DNA of 64,000 nucleotides from Methanoculleus sp. (GCF_020696975.1 NZ_JAJGBK010000029.1:171696-235695), one strand, 5' to 3'. Shown: positions 43,701-52,456, numbered from the stretch's first letter. A program made the numbers and translations. Notes: generated by a model from the letters alone, not told the origin.

Positions 43701-43807
43701 TCGCCGGCGCCATCGAGTCGATACGGGATATCACCGAGCAGAGACGGGGCGAGGAGATCCTGAAGAGGGAGAGGAGTTTCACGAGCACGCTCTCTGGGGT
43801 ACTCTAA
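40769..43807 (+). CDS. HTH plus multi-PAS sensor protein without a recognisable output kinase
   Basis: The 1012-residue cytoplasmic protein starts with an ArsR/IclR-like winged helix (about 8-65; LSITDLAALTSLNRNTVSKYLGILQ). About seven PAS units follow (roughly 66-175, 195-305, 340-460, 470-590, 600-715, 725-860 and 870-1000), several with FRAIFEESPLGIAFCD or DITEQR-type ends. The protein stops 13 residues into what looks like the helix before a further PAS or kinase (ILKRERSFTSTLSGVL). No histidine-kinase HisKA or HATPase motifs occur. It may be a PAS-gated DNA-binding regulator, or a truncated sensor kinase. Confidence 0.82.
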   Translation: MVNNFTDSNTSEVLYILKEHPEGLSITDLAALTSLNRNTVSKYLGILQRQGSVDIRRVGAARIYLPTRRIPVAAIRRFCSSNLIVIDHNLEILEVSGTLTALIGTTPETLIGKPIYVMFPGRDPSDELISLLRRALRGEEGTFLWHLPVAGGATCRISLIPAVLESGRPAVSLVIEKFPVEKSPEEAHPLEALREEALREDQTEGIVRVSPDGYVRWTNEVYCRISGKTREENAGRPFRPPYTAGGGAAWREFVRSLTPNSPTATIDCELVVPAEGVRWYRWKGRALCNADGRVFEYQFLCFAIHECRMIEDSLRRDQLRLEEQLNKRTAALRESEERFRAIFEESPLGIAFCDMNGTLVRMNRMFLGILGIQNRKDIEGRSLSANLDIPSETLSRLQKGEVVRFTVPSSWKQNPCFDRGTSGGTERIYLEGAASPIPGEDGAPSGFVLHLCDVTGREEAAAATREARLRTRDLLDILTEGVVYLGADGRVIDANPAAERILGHASSEMRGRTCSEFRERVIDKDGSECPEDRFPHIRALTAGIPERSILNVFNPREKRRRWLDILAVPRFRPGEEEPFQAVVVFSDITGQREREKMHSETERRYRTLTESLPDVTFLLDQEGHVLYVNSLGVRMLHRTSEEIIGREVSDLFPGDPGAEYRRNVASVAATGVIKDNISRLQLPGGEVWYDTRLIPVRAEDGTCRYVMGIARDVTARMRAEETSRKNAERFRSVFEESPIGIAICDPAGLPLHANRACLELFGIARAGDLRGTNLLQIYRETENGDAQLPDGAGASFECRVDFDLIRKRDLLPTARTGSIHISGVISPLGPPEGGSPEGYLLQMLDVTDRVLAEGALRESHDMLAGIARHLPDAMFAIDRKGAVTIWNLAMEALTGIPAEEMLGKGGHEYALPFYGERIPMLVDKVLNPEETLRNRYRSVTYAEENDITAETVLSPNSFNPPRLWWVKAAPLYDGQGKIAGAIESIRDITEQRRGEEILKRERSFTSTLSGVL

Positions 43808-43996
43808 CATACTGCCGACCTCGATACGAACGACTGTTAACACGCCCGGTGCTGGTGCAAAGAGGAAGAAAGTGACCGGATTCGCGTTCCGGCCCTTCCC
43901 GGGAGAATGGCCGGCAGTTGCATGAATGTTCGCGAGCAGGGCGTACGGGTGGTGCAGCCCCCGACCTCCCCTGCACGGCTTGCACACAGATGCCCC

Positions 43997-44410
43997 CTAC
44001 GGGATGACATCCTGGTAAACAGTCAATATCTCAACGACATTCCCGTTTTCGTCCATGATGGGGGCGCTGAGGCGGGTCATGGTGCGGGCTCCCTGCGGGA
44101 GGTCGAGAGTGACTTTCTCAACGACGGTCCGCCTTGACCGGACTACATCCGCAATCTTCCCGGCGGTCCGATCCAGGGACTCAATGTCACGGAGACTCAT
44201 CGACTCCGTGCAATCCTTCCTGCGGCCCGTCATCAGGGCAAACGCCGTATTCACCGCCCGGATACTCATCTCCGGGCTCCAGGCGACAACAAGCATGGAA
44301 CCCCGGCAGGGCGCCCTCTCCATCTCTCGATCCGATTCAGGTCCCCGGGTATGCGGGGAGATCGCGTTGCAGCCCTCCTTCGCCGGGGTAAATGGTTCTT
44401 GACCCAACAT
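43997..44410 (-). CDS. orphan PAS-domain protein related to the chemoreceptor PAS units
   Basis: The 137-residue product is a single PAS domain (about 38-135) that matches the chemoreceptor PAS domains along its length. Examples are AVNTAFALMTG versus [22 protein letters not shown] versus [11 protein letters not shown] and VVEILTVYQDV versus [11 protein letters not shown]. It ends exactly at the usual PAS boundary, with no signalling domain. It could be a stand-alone sensor adaptor or the remnant of a degraded receptor. No clear ribosome binding site precedes the ATG. Confidence 0.6.
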   Translation of the reverse strand: MLGQEPFTPAKEGCNAISPHTRGPESDREMERAPCRGSMLVVAWSPEMSIRAVNTAFALMTGRRKDCTESMSLRDIESLDRTAGKIADVVRSRRTVVEKVTLDLPQGARTMTRLSAPIMDENGNVVEILTVYQDVIP

Positions 44411-44699
44411 ACCTCACATCCATCAAGTTACGGGAGCAGACGAAGGCCCGATCTCACCGACTCCTCATCGTGCGTACTGCCACCCTAGCACCCCGTGTCG
44501 GCCGGTCCCGAACGATATGCCGGAAAGACACCAACCGGGCCACAAAGGATCAGTCTTCGGCCGGACACGTTTTAAGTCTCCGATCTGCCGGGCACCTTTG
44601 CCCGGTAAAGGATCACCCGGAAGTGCCGGGTTCAGGGACCGATCCGGACCGTCCGGGAAATACGGAGAATAAAAGATGTGTATCCCGAACCAGCCCCGG
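44411..44699. other. intergenic region without a supported gene
   Basis: This spacer before the end of the ABC ATPase gene contains an imperfect inverted repeat (ccgggcacctttgcccgg, near 44589-44606) that could act as a terminator for the minus-strand ATPase gene. Nothing else was recognised. Confidence 0.4.
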
Positions 44700-45587
44700 T
44701 CACCGCCCGATCTTCAAAAGCATCTCTTCGAGCGTCGGGTAGTGCGACTCAATCCGCTCGATCGTCGCGCCGTCGGCCGCAAGCGCCGCGGTCGTCCGGT
44801 TCAACTCCTCGATGGAGCGTGCCTCGGCGAGGTACCGGCCTTCGCAGGCGGCGTAGTCGACCGATGTCGCGAACGCCGCCGGGTCGGACGCCCGGAAGAA
44901 GATCTGGTAGGTGATCGAGCCGAAGATCTCCCTGAGTTCCGGCATGGTGCCTTTCGCCACCACTCTGCCCCGGCGGAGGATCAGCACGAGGTCGCAGGCC
45001 TCCTCCACCTGAAAGAGGTTGTGGGCCGAGAAGATCACGGTCTTCCCCCGGTTGCGGAGACCTTTGACATAGTCGAGCACCGACCGCGACGTCATGGGGT
45101 CGAGGCCGGAGGTGGGTTCGTCGTATATGAGCAGCCCGGGATCGTGCATCAGGGATCGTGCAATCGCCACCTTCCGCTTCATCCCCTTCGAGAGTTCCCC
45201 GATCTTCTTCCCATCCGGCTCGAGCGCAAGTTCCGCGAGGAGGTCGTCGCGCCGCGTCCGGATGACGGCTCTCGGGAGGCCATAGATCTCGCCGAAGAAC
45301 GTCAGGTACGTATCCGTGGTCATCGTCTCGTAGAGCCGCGACTCTTCGGGGAGATAGCCCAGGTTCTGCTTCAGGTCGAGCGGCCTTCTGGCGACATCGA
45401 TCCCGTCGATGACGAGGCTTCCTGCCGTCGGGGAGATAAGACCGGCCATGATCTTTAAGAGCGTCGTTTTTCCGGCGCCGTTGTGCCCGATCACCCCGAG
45501 TATCCGCGCGTCGTCGAGATCGAACGTGACCCCGTCGAGGGCAGGGAAGTCGCCGTACTGTTTGACAAGGGAGCGGGCCGTGATCAT
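44700..45587 (-). CDS. ABC transporter ATP-binding protein
   Basis: This is a 295-residue ABC-2-type exporter ATPase. Walker A is GHNGAGKTT (about 34-42), the signature is ELSKGMKRKVAIARSL (about 132) and Walker B is LLIYDEPTSGLD (about 152). A C-terminal extension of about 80 residues follows. The ribosome binding site gggggat lies 7 bases before the ATG. It is transcribed away from the two permease genes at 45670 and 47472, which are its evident partners. Confidence 0.93.
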   Translation of the reverse strand: MITARSLVKQYGDFPALDGVTFDLDDARILGVIGHNGAGKTTLLKIMAGLISPTAGSLVIDGIDVARRPLDLKQNLGYLPEESRLYETMTTDTYLTFFGEIYGLPRAVIRTRRDDLLAELALEPDGKKIGELSKGMKRKVAIARSLMHDPGLLIYDEPTSGLDPMTSRSVLDYVKGLRNRGKTVIFSAHNLFQVEEACDLVLILRRGRVVAKGTMPELREIFGSITYQIFFRASDPAAFATSVDYAACEGRYLAEARSIEELNRTTAALAADGATIERIESHYPTLEEMLLKIGR

Positions 45588-45669
45588 TTCGTATCCCCCT
45601 TATGTATCCGATGCCTACTAATATGTTGCTGCACAGAGATATGATTCTCTAACGCCTTGTGGGATAAAC

Positions 45670-47475
45670 ATGAGTCTTGCCTCCTCCATCCGGACGATCG
45701 CCGTCTGGGAGATGAACAGGTCGATGACCACGATGGGGAGAAACGTCCTCCCTCTCGCGGCAGGGCTGCTCATCCTCCTGGTTCTGGTTACGGCATTTGC
45801 GGCCCAGAGCGGCGTCCATATGCAGGACGGCATCTACCGCATCGGTATCGACGACTCCGATGTCGCCCGGGTCGTCGCCCCGGACAGCCGTTTTACCATC
45901 TACCTTGACAATGGTCCGGCTCTCCTGGAGAACCGGGCCGCGTATGACGTCATCATCCTGCAGGGCGAGGTCTACGCCGCAGACACGGATAAGGGAAGGG
46001 CCGCCTTAAAAGCGCTCGAGCGGGACTACGCCGCCTACGTCTCCTACGTGGCCGCCGGGGAGCCCGATCTCTTCGCAGGCTACCCGCTCTGGATCGATCA
46101 GGAGTATGTAAAGAGCGAGATTGACTTCCTCGCGACCCAGAGCGGGCAGCAGGTCGGTGCCCCGGCAGATGCCCGGGAACCCCCGGCCCCCTCCAGCCCG
46201 GTCGAGGCCGCGACCCCCCCGTCATCCGCCACGCCGGTCTCCGAGGACGAACTCAGAGAGCACCTCCGCGAGGCGGGGAGCGATCACCCGCTCAACCGCT
46301 ACACCGGTATCCTCTCGGCCGGCTCTGCAACGGACGGGCTCCGGACACCAGCGGAACTCTCGCCGCCGCTCCCGTACGACGCACTCATCCTGGTCTTCGT
46401 CTTCATATTCCCCCTCTACTTCACCTCCCAGTTCTTCATGATGAGCGTGATGAACGAGCGGGTGGGAAGGGCGGGAGAGGCCCTCCTCTCCACCCCCATC
46501 CGGCCGAGCGCGATCATCATCGGTAAAGCCCTCCCCTACCTCGGGATCATGCTCCTCATTTCTGCCGCGATCACGCTCTTTGTCGGGGCACCGCTCACCA
46601 TCCTCCTCCCGCTCATCCCGGTCATCCTCTTCTTCCTCGCAAACGCCCTGATCATCGGCATGGCCGCCAGGAGTTTCAAGGAACTCTCGTTCGTCTCGAT
46701 ATTCTTCTCGACCCTCGCCACATCGTACCTCTTCTTCCCGACGGTCTTTGCAAACACGCACGTGATAAGCATCATCTCCCCCCTCACACTCGTCGTCCTC
46801 GATATCCAGGGCGAAGGGTTCACCGCCATGGAATACATCTACTCGACGGCGCTCTTCTTTGCGACAAGCGCCATCCTCTTCTACGTCGGCACCATTAACT
46901 TCCGCGAGGAACGCCTTTTTTCAGAAAAACCCCTCACATCGAGGTTCGCGGACTTCATCTCCGGCGGGATCGCCCGCGACCACCCGCATATCTCACTCTT
47001 CCTCCTTGCCGCCTTCACGATACCCTTCGTCTTCATGGCGCAGATGATGACACTCGTCCTCTTCTTCAACATCCCGATGCCGCTCTCTCTCGTCCTCCTG
47101 ACCGTCTCGGCGGCGTTCATCGAGGAGTTTGCGAAGTCAATCGGGATCTACGCGGTAGCGCGGGAGCGCCCGGGGTTCCTGACGCCAAAGAACCTGATCC
47201 TTGGAGCGATCGCCATCGGCCTCGGGTTCCTTGCGGGGGAGAAACTCCTCCTCTTTGCCACGCTCGCCCAGATCACCGAGTCGATCTTCGGGAGCGTCCT
47301 CTTCCTCTCTCTCCAGGTGCTCTGGATGCCGCTCCTCCTCCACATTGCGGGAGTGCTGATCACCGGGGGCTTCCTCCTCTTCTGGGGACGGCGCGCCTAT
47401 GTGCCCGGCCTCGTCGCGGCGAGTGTGGTGCATAGCCTCTACAACCTCTACTTCCTCACGGGGGGGCTGCTGTGA
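45670..47475 (+). CDS. ABC-2 permease fused to a PrsW-like membrane protease domain
   Basis: The 601-residue protein has an ABC-2 permease half (about 1-410). It has TM1 near 25-45, a large extracytoplasmic part (about 50-235) with a Pro-rich linker, then a block of six membrane segments. The C-terminal half (about 430-601) is PrsW/CAAX-like with all three glutamic-protease motifs: EEFAK (EExxK, about 483), FLAGE (FxxxE, about 518) and the H of VVHSLYN (about 588). PrsW proteins cleave anti-sigma factors in bacteria. Here the fusion suggests export coupled with intramembrane cleavage, an inference. The next permease overlaps by 4 bases. Confidence 0.82.
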   Translation: MSLASSIRTIAVWEMNRSMTTMGRNVLPLAAGLLILLVLVTAFAAQSGVHMQDGIYRIGIDDSDVARVVAPDSRFTIYLDNGPALLENRAAYDVIILQGEVYAADTDKGRAALKALERDYAAYVSYVAAGEPDLFAGYPLWIDQEYVKSEIDFLATQSGQQVGAPADAREPPAPSSPVEAATPPSSATPVSEDELREHLREAGSDHPLNRYTGILSAGSATDGLRTPAELSPPLPYDALILVFVFIFPLYFTSQFFMMSVMNERVGRAGEALLSTPIRPSAIIIGKALPYLGIMLLISAAITLFVGAPLTILLPLIPVILFFLANALIIGMAARSFKELSFVSIFFSTLATSYLFFPTVFANTHVISIISPLTLVVLDIQGEGFTAMEYIYSTALFFATSAILFYVGTINFREERLFSEKPLTSRFADFISGGIARDHPHISLFLLAAFTIPFVFMAQMMTLVLFFNIPMPLSLVLLTVSAAFIEEFAKSIGIYAVARERPGFLTPKNLILGAIAIGLGFLAGEKLLLFATLAQITESIFGSVLFLSLQVLWMPLLLHIAGVLITGGFLLFWGRRAYVPGLVAASVVHSLYNLYFLTGGLL

Positions 47476-48554
47476 ACGCCCGCCATGTCGGCATCATCGC
47501 AAAGAAAGAGTTCATGGGGCTCTCATCGGAGAAGACGATCGTCTTTGCCATTCTCCTGCAGGTCTTCATCGCGATGTTCTCCTCATTCTTGATGGTGGGG
47601 CTCACCGCCATGTACGATCCCGAGGCAATCGAGGGTTACTCCACGGTCACCTACGGCATCGGCTACACCGGGGCGGAATCAGCCCTCATCGACGAGTTCG
47701 CGAAACGGGACGACCTCGTCCTTCACCGGATGGACCTCCCCGCGGCGCTTGCGGCGCTTAAGGATCGGCAGATTGCGGCGGTGGTCCATGTCCCGGATAC
47801 GCCGCCGGACGCCGAAGGGCCGGTCACGGTCACGCTCTACCTCATCCAGAACGACCTGCAGTCGAGCGTCATCAACGTGAAGTTAAAAGAGGTCTTCCAG
47901 AGTTACGAGAAGGAACTCCGGGAGGTCCGGGCCGACCGAATGGTTGCCTTCCCCGTCGGGCTGAACTTCCCCGAGTCCGGCGGCGGCGAGAACTTCTTTG
48001 AGTTCGTCTACGGTCTCCTCATCCCCCTGCTCGTCCTCCTCCCGGCGATCGTCTCGGCTGCCCTGATCATCGATCTCATCACCGAGGAGTACCAGCGCCA
48101 GACCCTTGAGACGCTCATCTCGACCCCGATCACGTACACCGAGATGATCTGGGGGAAGATCGCTACCTGCGGGGTCCTGGTCCCGGTCCAGGCCGGAGCC
48201 TGGCTCCTCCTCCTCGGGTTCAACGGCATCGCGGTCGAGAACCCTGCCGCAATCCTCCTCCACATCTCGGCCGGTGGGCTCTTCCTCATCCTTCTTGCAA
48301 CCCTCGTCGCGCTCCATTACCGCGAGCGGACAAGCGCCCAGTTCGTCTTCTCGACGGCCCTCGTGGTGGTCTTCCTCTTTGTCATGGCCGTCCCCTACAA
48401 CCCCTTAAACCTCATGGTAAGGCTCGCGGTGGATACCGCCGGTCCCACCCACTGGTTGATCCTCGTGCTGGTCGCGGGCGCGGCGGCACTCCTCGGATGG
48501 ATAACGACGGCCTACGCACGGCGGATCGGAGAAGCCGCCCCGCAAGCCCGGTGA
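47472..48554 (+). CDS. ABC-2 type permease
   Basis: The 360-residue permease has one N-terminal membrane segment (IVFAILLQVFIAMFSSFLMV), an extracytoplasmic domain (about 45-175) and five or six C-terminal segments with the ABC-2 pattern (ITEEYQRQTLETLISTPITYTEMIWGK). With the ATPase at 44700 and the PrsW fusion permease it forms a heteromeric exporter. The ATG overlaps the previous stop, so translation is coupled. Confidence 0.9.
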   Translation: MNARHVGIIAKKEFMGLSSEKTIVFAILLQVFIAMFSSFLMVGLTAMYDPEAIEGYSTVTYGIGYTGAESALIDEFAKRDDLVLHRMDLPAALAALKDRQIAAVVHVPDTPPDAEGPVTVTLYLIQNDLQSSVINVKLKEVFQSYEKELREVRADRMVAFPVGLNFPESGGGENFFEFVYGLLIPLLVLLPAIVSAALIIDLITEEYQRQTLETLISTPITYTEMIWGKIATCGVLVPVQAGAWLLLLGFNGIAVENPAAILLHISAGGLFLILLATLVALHYRERTSAQFVFSTALVVVFLFVMAVPYNPLNLMVRLAVDTAGPTHWLILVLVAGAAALLGWITTAYARRIGEAAPQAR

Positions 48555-48625
48555 GCGGGAGACAACCCCGACTGGACCGGCAGGGCTTCGGGCAGAGCCA
48601 TCGTGGTGCCGAGATCCATGCGGGA

Positions 48626-48639
48626 TAAATTATATATCG
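48626..48639 (+). promoter_or_regulatory. TATA element of the DUF2225-like gene
   Basis: The sequence taaattatatatc is centred about 30 bases before ATG 48664 and only about 12 bases before ATG 48646. This makes 48664 the better start and the mRNA leaderless or nearly so. Confidence 0.55.
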
Positions 48640-48663
48640 CCAGTTATGCAATTCTGCCCATCG

Positions 48664-49341
48664 ATGACCCACCTCCGCTACCTCAATACCACCTGTGCAG
48701 TCTGCGGTGAGTCCTGCCGGTTCACCATCCCCGAGGCCGCCAGCAGTGTTGGGTCGCGGGACCTCGACACCCGTCCCGCCGAGCCCCTGCGATCCACCAT
48801 CTACGCATGGGTGAAACGGTGCCCGTCCTGCGGCTACTGCGCCCCCGACCCGGGCAAAGCCCGGAGGGGGGCGGCCGACGTGGTGAAACTCCCCCGTTAC
48901 CGCTGGCAGCTGGACTCCCGCAAATTCCCCAGGATTGCGAACACCTTCCTCTGCTGGTCGATCATCCAGGAGGAACTCGGCATTCCCGCCCAGGCCGCGT
49001 GGGCGTCCCTCCACGCTGCCTGGATCTGCGACGACGAAGGCGATGACGTGCCCGCCCGGATCTGCAGAACGCGTGCCGCCGACCTCCTGCGGCGGGCGTG
49101 GGAGCAGGGTGAACGCCTGACCTCACAGCCAGGGGGGGATGAGGCGCTCCTCGTGGACCTGCTCCGCAGGGCAGGCAGGCTCCGGGAGGCCCGCGCCGTT
49201 GTCGTGGAGGGACTGGAGCAGAACCCGCAGTCCCTCATCGCAGACATCATGCGGCTCCAGGACAGGCTGATCGCCGCGAGAGACCGGGGCGTCCACACGG
49301 TCGCCGAAGCCCGGCGGTTCAAGCAGCCGACGCTGCTCTGA
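48664..49341 (+). CDS. DUF2225-like zinc-binding protein
   Basis: The 225-residue protein has N-terminal CxxC pairs (CAVCGESC and CPSCGYC, about 10-60) for a zinc ribbon and a C-terminal helical, TPR-like part (about 90-215). This matches the DUF2225 arrangement (zinc ribbon then helical repeats). It starts at ATG 48664 by promoter position. The function is unknown. It is followed 47 bases later by a radical SAM gene on the same strand. Confidence 0.7.
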   Translation: MTHLRYLNTTCAVCGESCRFTIPEAASSVGSRDLDTRPAEPLRSTIYAWVKRCPSCGYCAPDPGKARRGAADVVKLPRYRWQLDSRKFPRIANTFLCWSIIQEELGIPAQAAWASLHAAWICDDEGDDVPARICRTRAADLLRRAWEQGERLTSQPGGDEALLVDLLRRAGRLREARAVVVEGLEQNPQSLIADIMRLQDRLIAARDRGVHTVAEARRFKQPTLL

Positions 49342-49388
49342 CCAGACAGAGCCTCACCATTTGTATACTGCGTTGCAGATACTGTATC

Positions 49389-50699
49389 ATGGATATCACG
49401 ATCTTCTCCCCGGGCATCTACACCTACGGCGCCATGCTGATCGGCGGCGTCCTCCGTGATGCGGGACATAAGGTCACCCTCACCCGGACGCCCGATGCCC
49501 CACCCGGTTCAATCCTGCTCGCGAGCCTCTTCTCGACCCAGCATCTCCTCGACCCTGCGATCAGGGATCTGGTCAGGACCCACCGCGAGCGGGGCGGGAC
49601 GGTCTACGTCGGGGGACCGGTCTCGGCCGCGCCGGAGATCGTGCTCGGGGAGCTCGCCCCCGATGCGGTGGTCGTCGGCGAGGGCGAGGAGACGGTGGTC
49701 CGTCTCGTCGAGGAGGGTGTCTCGGAGACCCTCCCCGGCATCGCCTACCTCGACGGCGCTCGATCGGTCGTGACCCCACCCGCTCCCCCGGCGCCGATCG
49801 ATCGGCCGATTCCCCTGATCCCGGAGGATATCGGGAGCCAGAGTGTCCGGGGTGCGAGCGCCTACATCGAGACCCACCGGGGGTGCATCGGGGGATGCAC
49901 CTTCTGCCAGGTGCCCCGGTTCTTCGGGAGGAAGGTCCGGAGCAGGACGCTTGCGAGCATCATCGAGGAGGTGAAGGCTTTTTCGGCACACGGGGCCACA
50001 AGGCTCTCGGTCTCCGGCGGAACCGGGTCGCTCTACGGTTCACAGGACGGAAAGATGGACCCAGAGGCCTTCATCGGCCTTCTCCGGGGAATGGCGGAGG
50101 TGATGGGGCCAAAGAACGTCTCCTCCCCGGACATCCGCGTCGACTGCATCACCGACGAGATCCTGGACGCCATCCGGCAGTACACCATCGGGTGGGTCTT
50201 TTTCGGAATCGAGTCGGGGAGCGATCGGGTGCTCCGGCAGATGGGCAAAGGCGCGACCGTCCGACAGGTCAAGGAGGCGGTGGAACGGTGCCGGGAGCAC
50301 GGTCTCCGGGTTGCAGGAAGTTTCATCGTCGGATACCCGGGCGAGACGGAGCGGGACTACGAGGCGACGAAAGACCTTATCGCCGCGCTCTCTCTCGACG
50401 ACGTCTTCATAAGCAGCGCCGAACCCATTCCGGGGACGCCGCTCGCCGACCTCGCGATCAGGACATCTCGCGACAGGAACCCGGCCTTTGCGCCGCACAC
50501 CGGCGAGTACCGTGCGCTTGGTCTCACCGAGGGGGAGGCCCGGTGCTTTGACCTGATGATGCATGCCGATATGTATCGACCGCAGATCCGGCTCGTGACT
50601 GATGAGGTCTATGCCGCGTACCTCGCCGAGGCAAAGAAGCAGGGGCAGGACATCAGGGCGGCGACCGAACTGATCCTCCGGTACGCCCGGATCCGGTGA
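49389..50699 (+). CDS. B12-binding-type radical SAM protein, candidate MCR-modifying methyltransferase
   Basis: The 436-residue enzyme has an N-terminal cobalamin-binding-like Rossmann region (about 1-130) and a radical SAM core. The Fe-S motif HRGCIGGCTFC (CX3CX2C) lies near residue 162, with VSGGTGSLYG, FFGIESGSDRVLRQMGKG and GSFIVGYPGETE following. This is the MJ_1487-like class of methanogen enzymes. A member from Methanoculleus is reported to C-methylate a glutamine of McrA. Whether this gene is that one cannot be told here. Typical radical SAM chemistry would be methylation of an unactivated carbon. It could instead act on a lipid or cofactor. Confidence 0.75.
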   Translation: MDITIFSPGIYTYGAMLIGGVLRDAGHKVTLTRTPDAPPGSILLASLFSTQHLLDPAIRDLVRTHRERGGTVYVGGPVSAAPEIVLGELAPDAVVVGEGEETVVRLVEEGVSETLPGIAYLDGARSVVTPPAPPAPIDRPIPLIPEDIGSQSVRGASAYIETHRGCIGGCTFCQVPRFFGRKVRSRTLASIIEEVKAFSAHGATRLSVSGGTGSLYGSQDGKMDPEAFIGLLRGMAEVMGPKNVSSPDIRVDCITDEILDAIRQYTIGWVFFGIESGSDRVLRQMGKGATVRQVKEAVERCREHGLRVAGSFIVGYPGETERDYEATKDLIAALSLDDVFISSAEPIPGTPLADLAIRTSRDRNPAFAPHTGEYRALGLTEGEARCFDLMMHADMYRPQIRLVTDEVYAAYLAEAKKQGQDIRAATELILRYARIR

Positions 50700-50854
50700 G
50701 AAGGTCCGGGCCGGCAGCCTCTCTTCTCTTTGTTGAAATCCCGGATCCCGCCCGGTTCTCCCGAACGGGAAACCCTTAAGTATCCTCGATCCTCTACTCC
50801 CCCCTGCCTTGAAGGGATACCCCTTCGCAGGTGAACGAGTTAGAGGGAGATACG

Positions 50855-52456
50855 ATGGCAGAAAGACAGGCAGGATCGGTGCTGGAGACCCGGCCGAGAT
50901 TGGAAGAGAGGATTGACCTGATGCGCGCACGCGACGTCAGGGATTTCAGGGTAGAGAACCCGGAAGGGGAGCACATCGGTGACCTCACCGATGTCGCGAT
51001 CGACCGCGACAGCGGCTGCATCGCATACGGAGTGCTCTCCCATGGCGGGATCCTGGGATTCGGCGAGAAACACTTCGCCATTCCCTGGGAGGCGATCCGC
51101 ACCCGCCCGGGGGAGCGGGTCGCTATCGTGGATACGGATAAGCGGACACTGGACAACGCTTCCGGGTTTACCCGGGACAGGATGCCCCGTGAAGGGGACT
51201 GGAGCCTGATACGGACACCTCCCCCGGTGCGCGGGACAACGGAACCCTCAACCCCGGTAACAGAGAGAGAACGCCCGCCGTCGGCGGTGGGGGCTGCGGC
51301 GGCAGGCGCAGCAGTTACAGGGGCGGCAGTTACCGGCGCAACAGCCACAGGCGCAACGGCATCGGAGGAGCCCAAACCTGCGGCCAGAGAGAGTTATGTC
51401 CCGGTGCCGCCCCCTGTCCAGACGGTCGCACCCGGCTGGGGGGGAGAGCAGAGGGCGCATACGGCCGAGGAGCGGGCGGAGGCGTTCCCCCGCGAAACCG
51501 TCGTCGAAGAAGTCAGGAGAGAGCGCCCGGTCGAGACGAAAGCCCCACCCCGGGAGGTCGTCGTGGAGGAGGTCCGAAGAGAGAGACCGGCAGAGATGGA
51601 GACCCGGCCGGTGACCGAGGTCGAACGATCCCTTACGACGCCGGGACCGACCCCCGGGCGTCTTTCCGCGGCCGACCTGCAGGTCTACCTCAAGGGTATG
51701 GACTACCCGGCGGGCAGGGAGGACCTGGTCACCCATGCCCGGAGGAACAATGCTCCGGAGAGCGTGACCACGGTGCTTGAGGGGTTCAGCGACCGGACCT
51801 ACCGATCAGCCGCCGAGGTGAGCGAGGAGTTCGGAAGGGAGAGCCGCGGCGAACGGCCACGAGAGATGGAGCCACAACGCTACCCGGAGACCGGCGCGGG
51901 AGAGCGCCCCGAGGCCCGGAGGACGGTACCGTCCCGCGCGCGCCTTTCCGCGGCCGACCTGCAGACCTACCTCAAGGGCATGGACTATCCGGCAGGGAGG
52001 CAGGACCTGGCTGCCCATGCGCGGAGGAACAACGCACCGGAGAGTGTGATCACGGCGATCGAGGGGTTCAGTGACCGCACCTACCAGTCCGCCGCCGACG
52101 TAAGCGTCGAGTTCGGGAGGGAGAGCCGCGGCGAGCACCCGGGAGGGATGGAGACACGACAATACCCGGAGACCGGCGTGCGGGAAACCCGGCACGAGGA
52201 GCCGGTCCGAACGGAGACTGTCACCCGGGAGCAACCCGAGACCCGGAGGACGGTGCCGTCCCACGTGCGTCTTTCCGCGGCCGACCTGCAGACCTACCTC
52301 AAGGGTATAGATTACCCGGCAGGGAGGGAGGATCTCGTCGCTCACGCGCGGAGGAACAACGCCCCGGAGAGCGTGGTTTCGGTGCTCGAACAGTTCAGCG
52401 ACCGGACCTACCGGTCAGCCGCCGAAGTGAGCGAGGAGTTTGGCAACGTCAGGTGA
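50855..52456 (+). CDS. PRC-barrel protein with three C-terminal DUF2795-like repeats
   Basis: The 533-residue protein has an N-terminal PRC-barrel (about 15-115; EGEHIGDLTDVAIDRDSG). A low-complexity Ala/Thr/Gly run and a charged, Glu/Arg-rich region full of ETRPVTEVE-like units follow. Three copies of a 60-residue module complete it (about 268-326, 363-424 and 472-532; each LSAADLQ-YLKG-DYPAG followed by RNNAPESV and SDRTYRSAAEVSEEFG). The ATG 50855 has gaggga 5 bases upstream. The module is known from DUF2795, where the function is unclear. The next gene is a shorter paralog. Confidence 0.8.
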   Translation: MAERQAGSVLETRPRLEERIDLMRARDVRDFRVENPEGEHIGDLTDVAIDRDSGCIAYGVLSHGGILGFGEKHFAIPWEAIRTRPGERVAIVDTDKRTLDNASGFTRDRMPREGDWSLIRTPPPVRGTTEPSTPVTERERPPSAVGAAAAGAAVTGAAVTGATATGATASEEPKPAARESYVPVPPPVQTVAPGWGGEQRAHTAEERAEAFPRETVVEEVRRERPVETKAPPREVVVEEVRRERPAEMETRPVTEVERSLTTPGPTPGRLSAADLQVYLKGMDYPAGREDLVTHARRNNAPESVTTVLEGFSDRTYRSAAEVSEEFGRESRGERPREMEPQRYPETGAGERPEARRTVPSRARLSAADLQTYLKGMDYPAGRQDLAAHARRNNAPESVITAIEGFSDRTYQSAADVSVEFGRESRGEHPGGMETRQYPETGVRETRHEEPVRTETVTREQPETRRTVPSHVRLSAADLQTYLKGIDYPAGREDLVAHARRNNAPESVVSVLEQFSDRTYRSAAEVSEEFGNVR

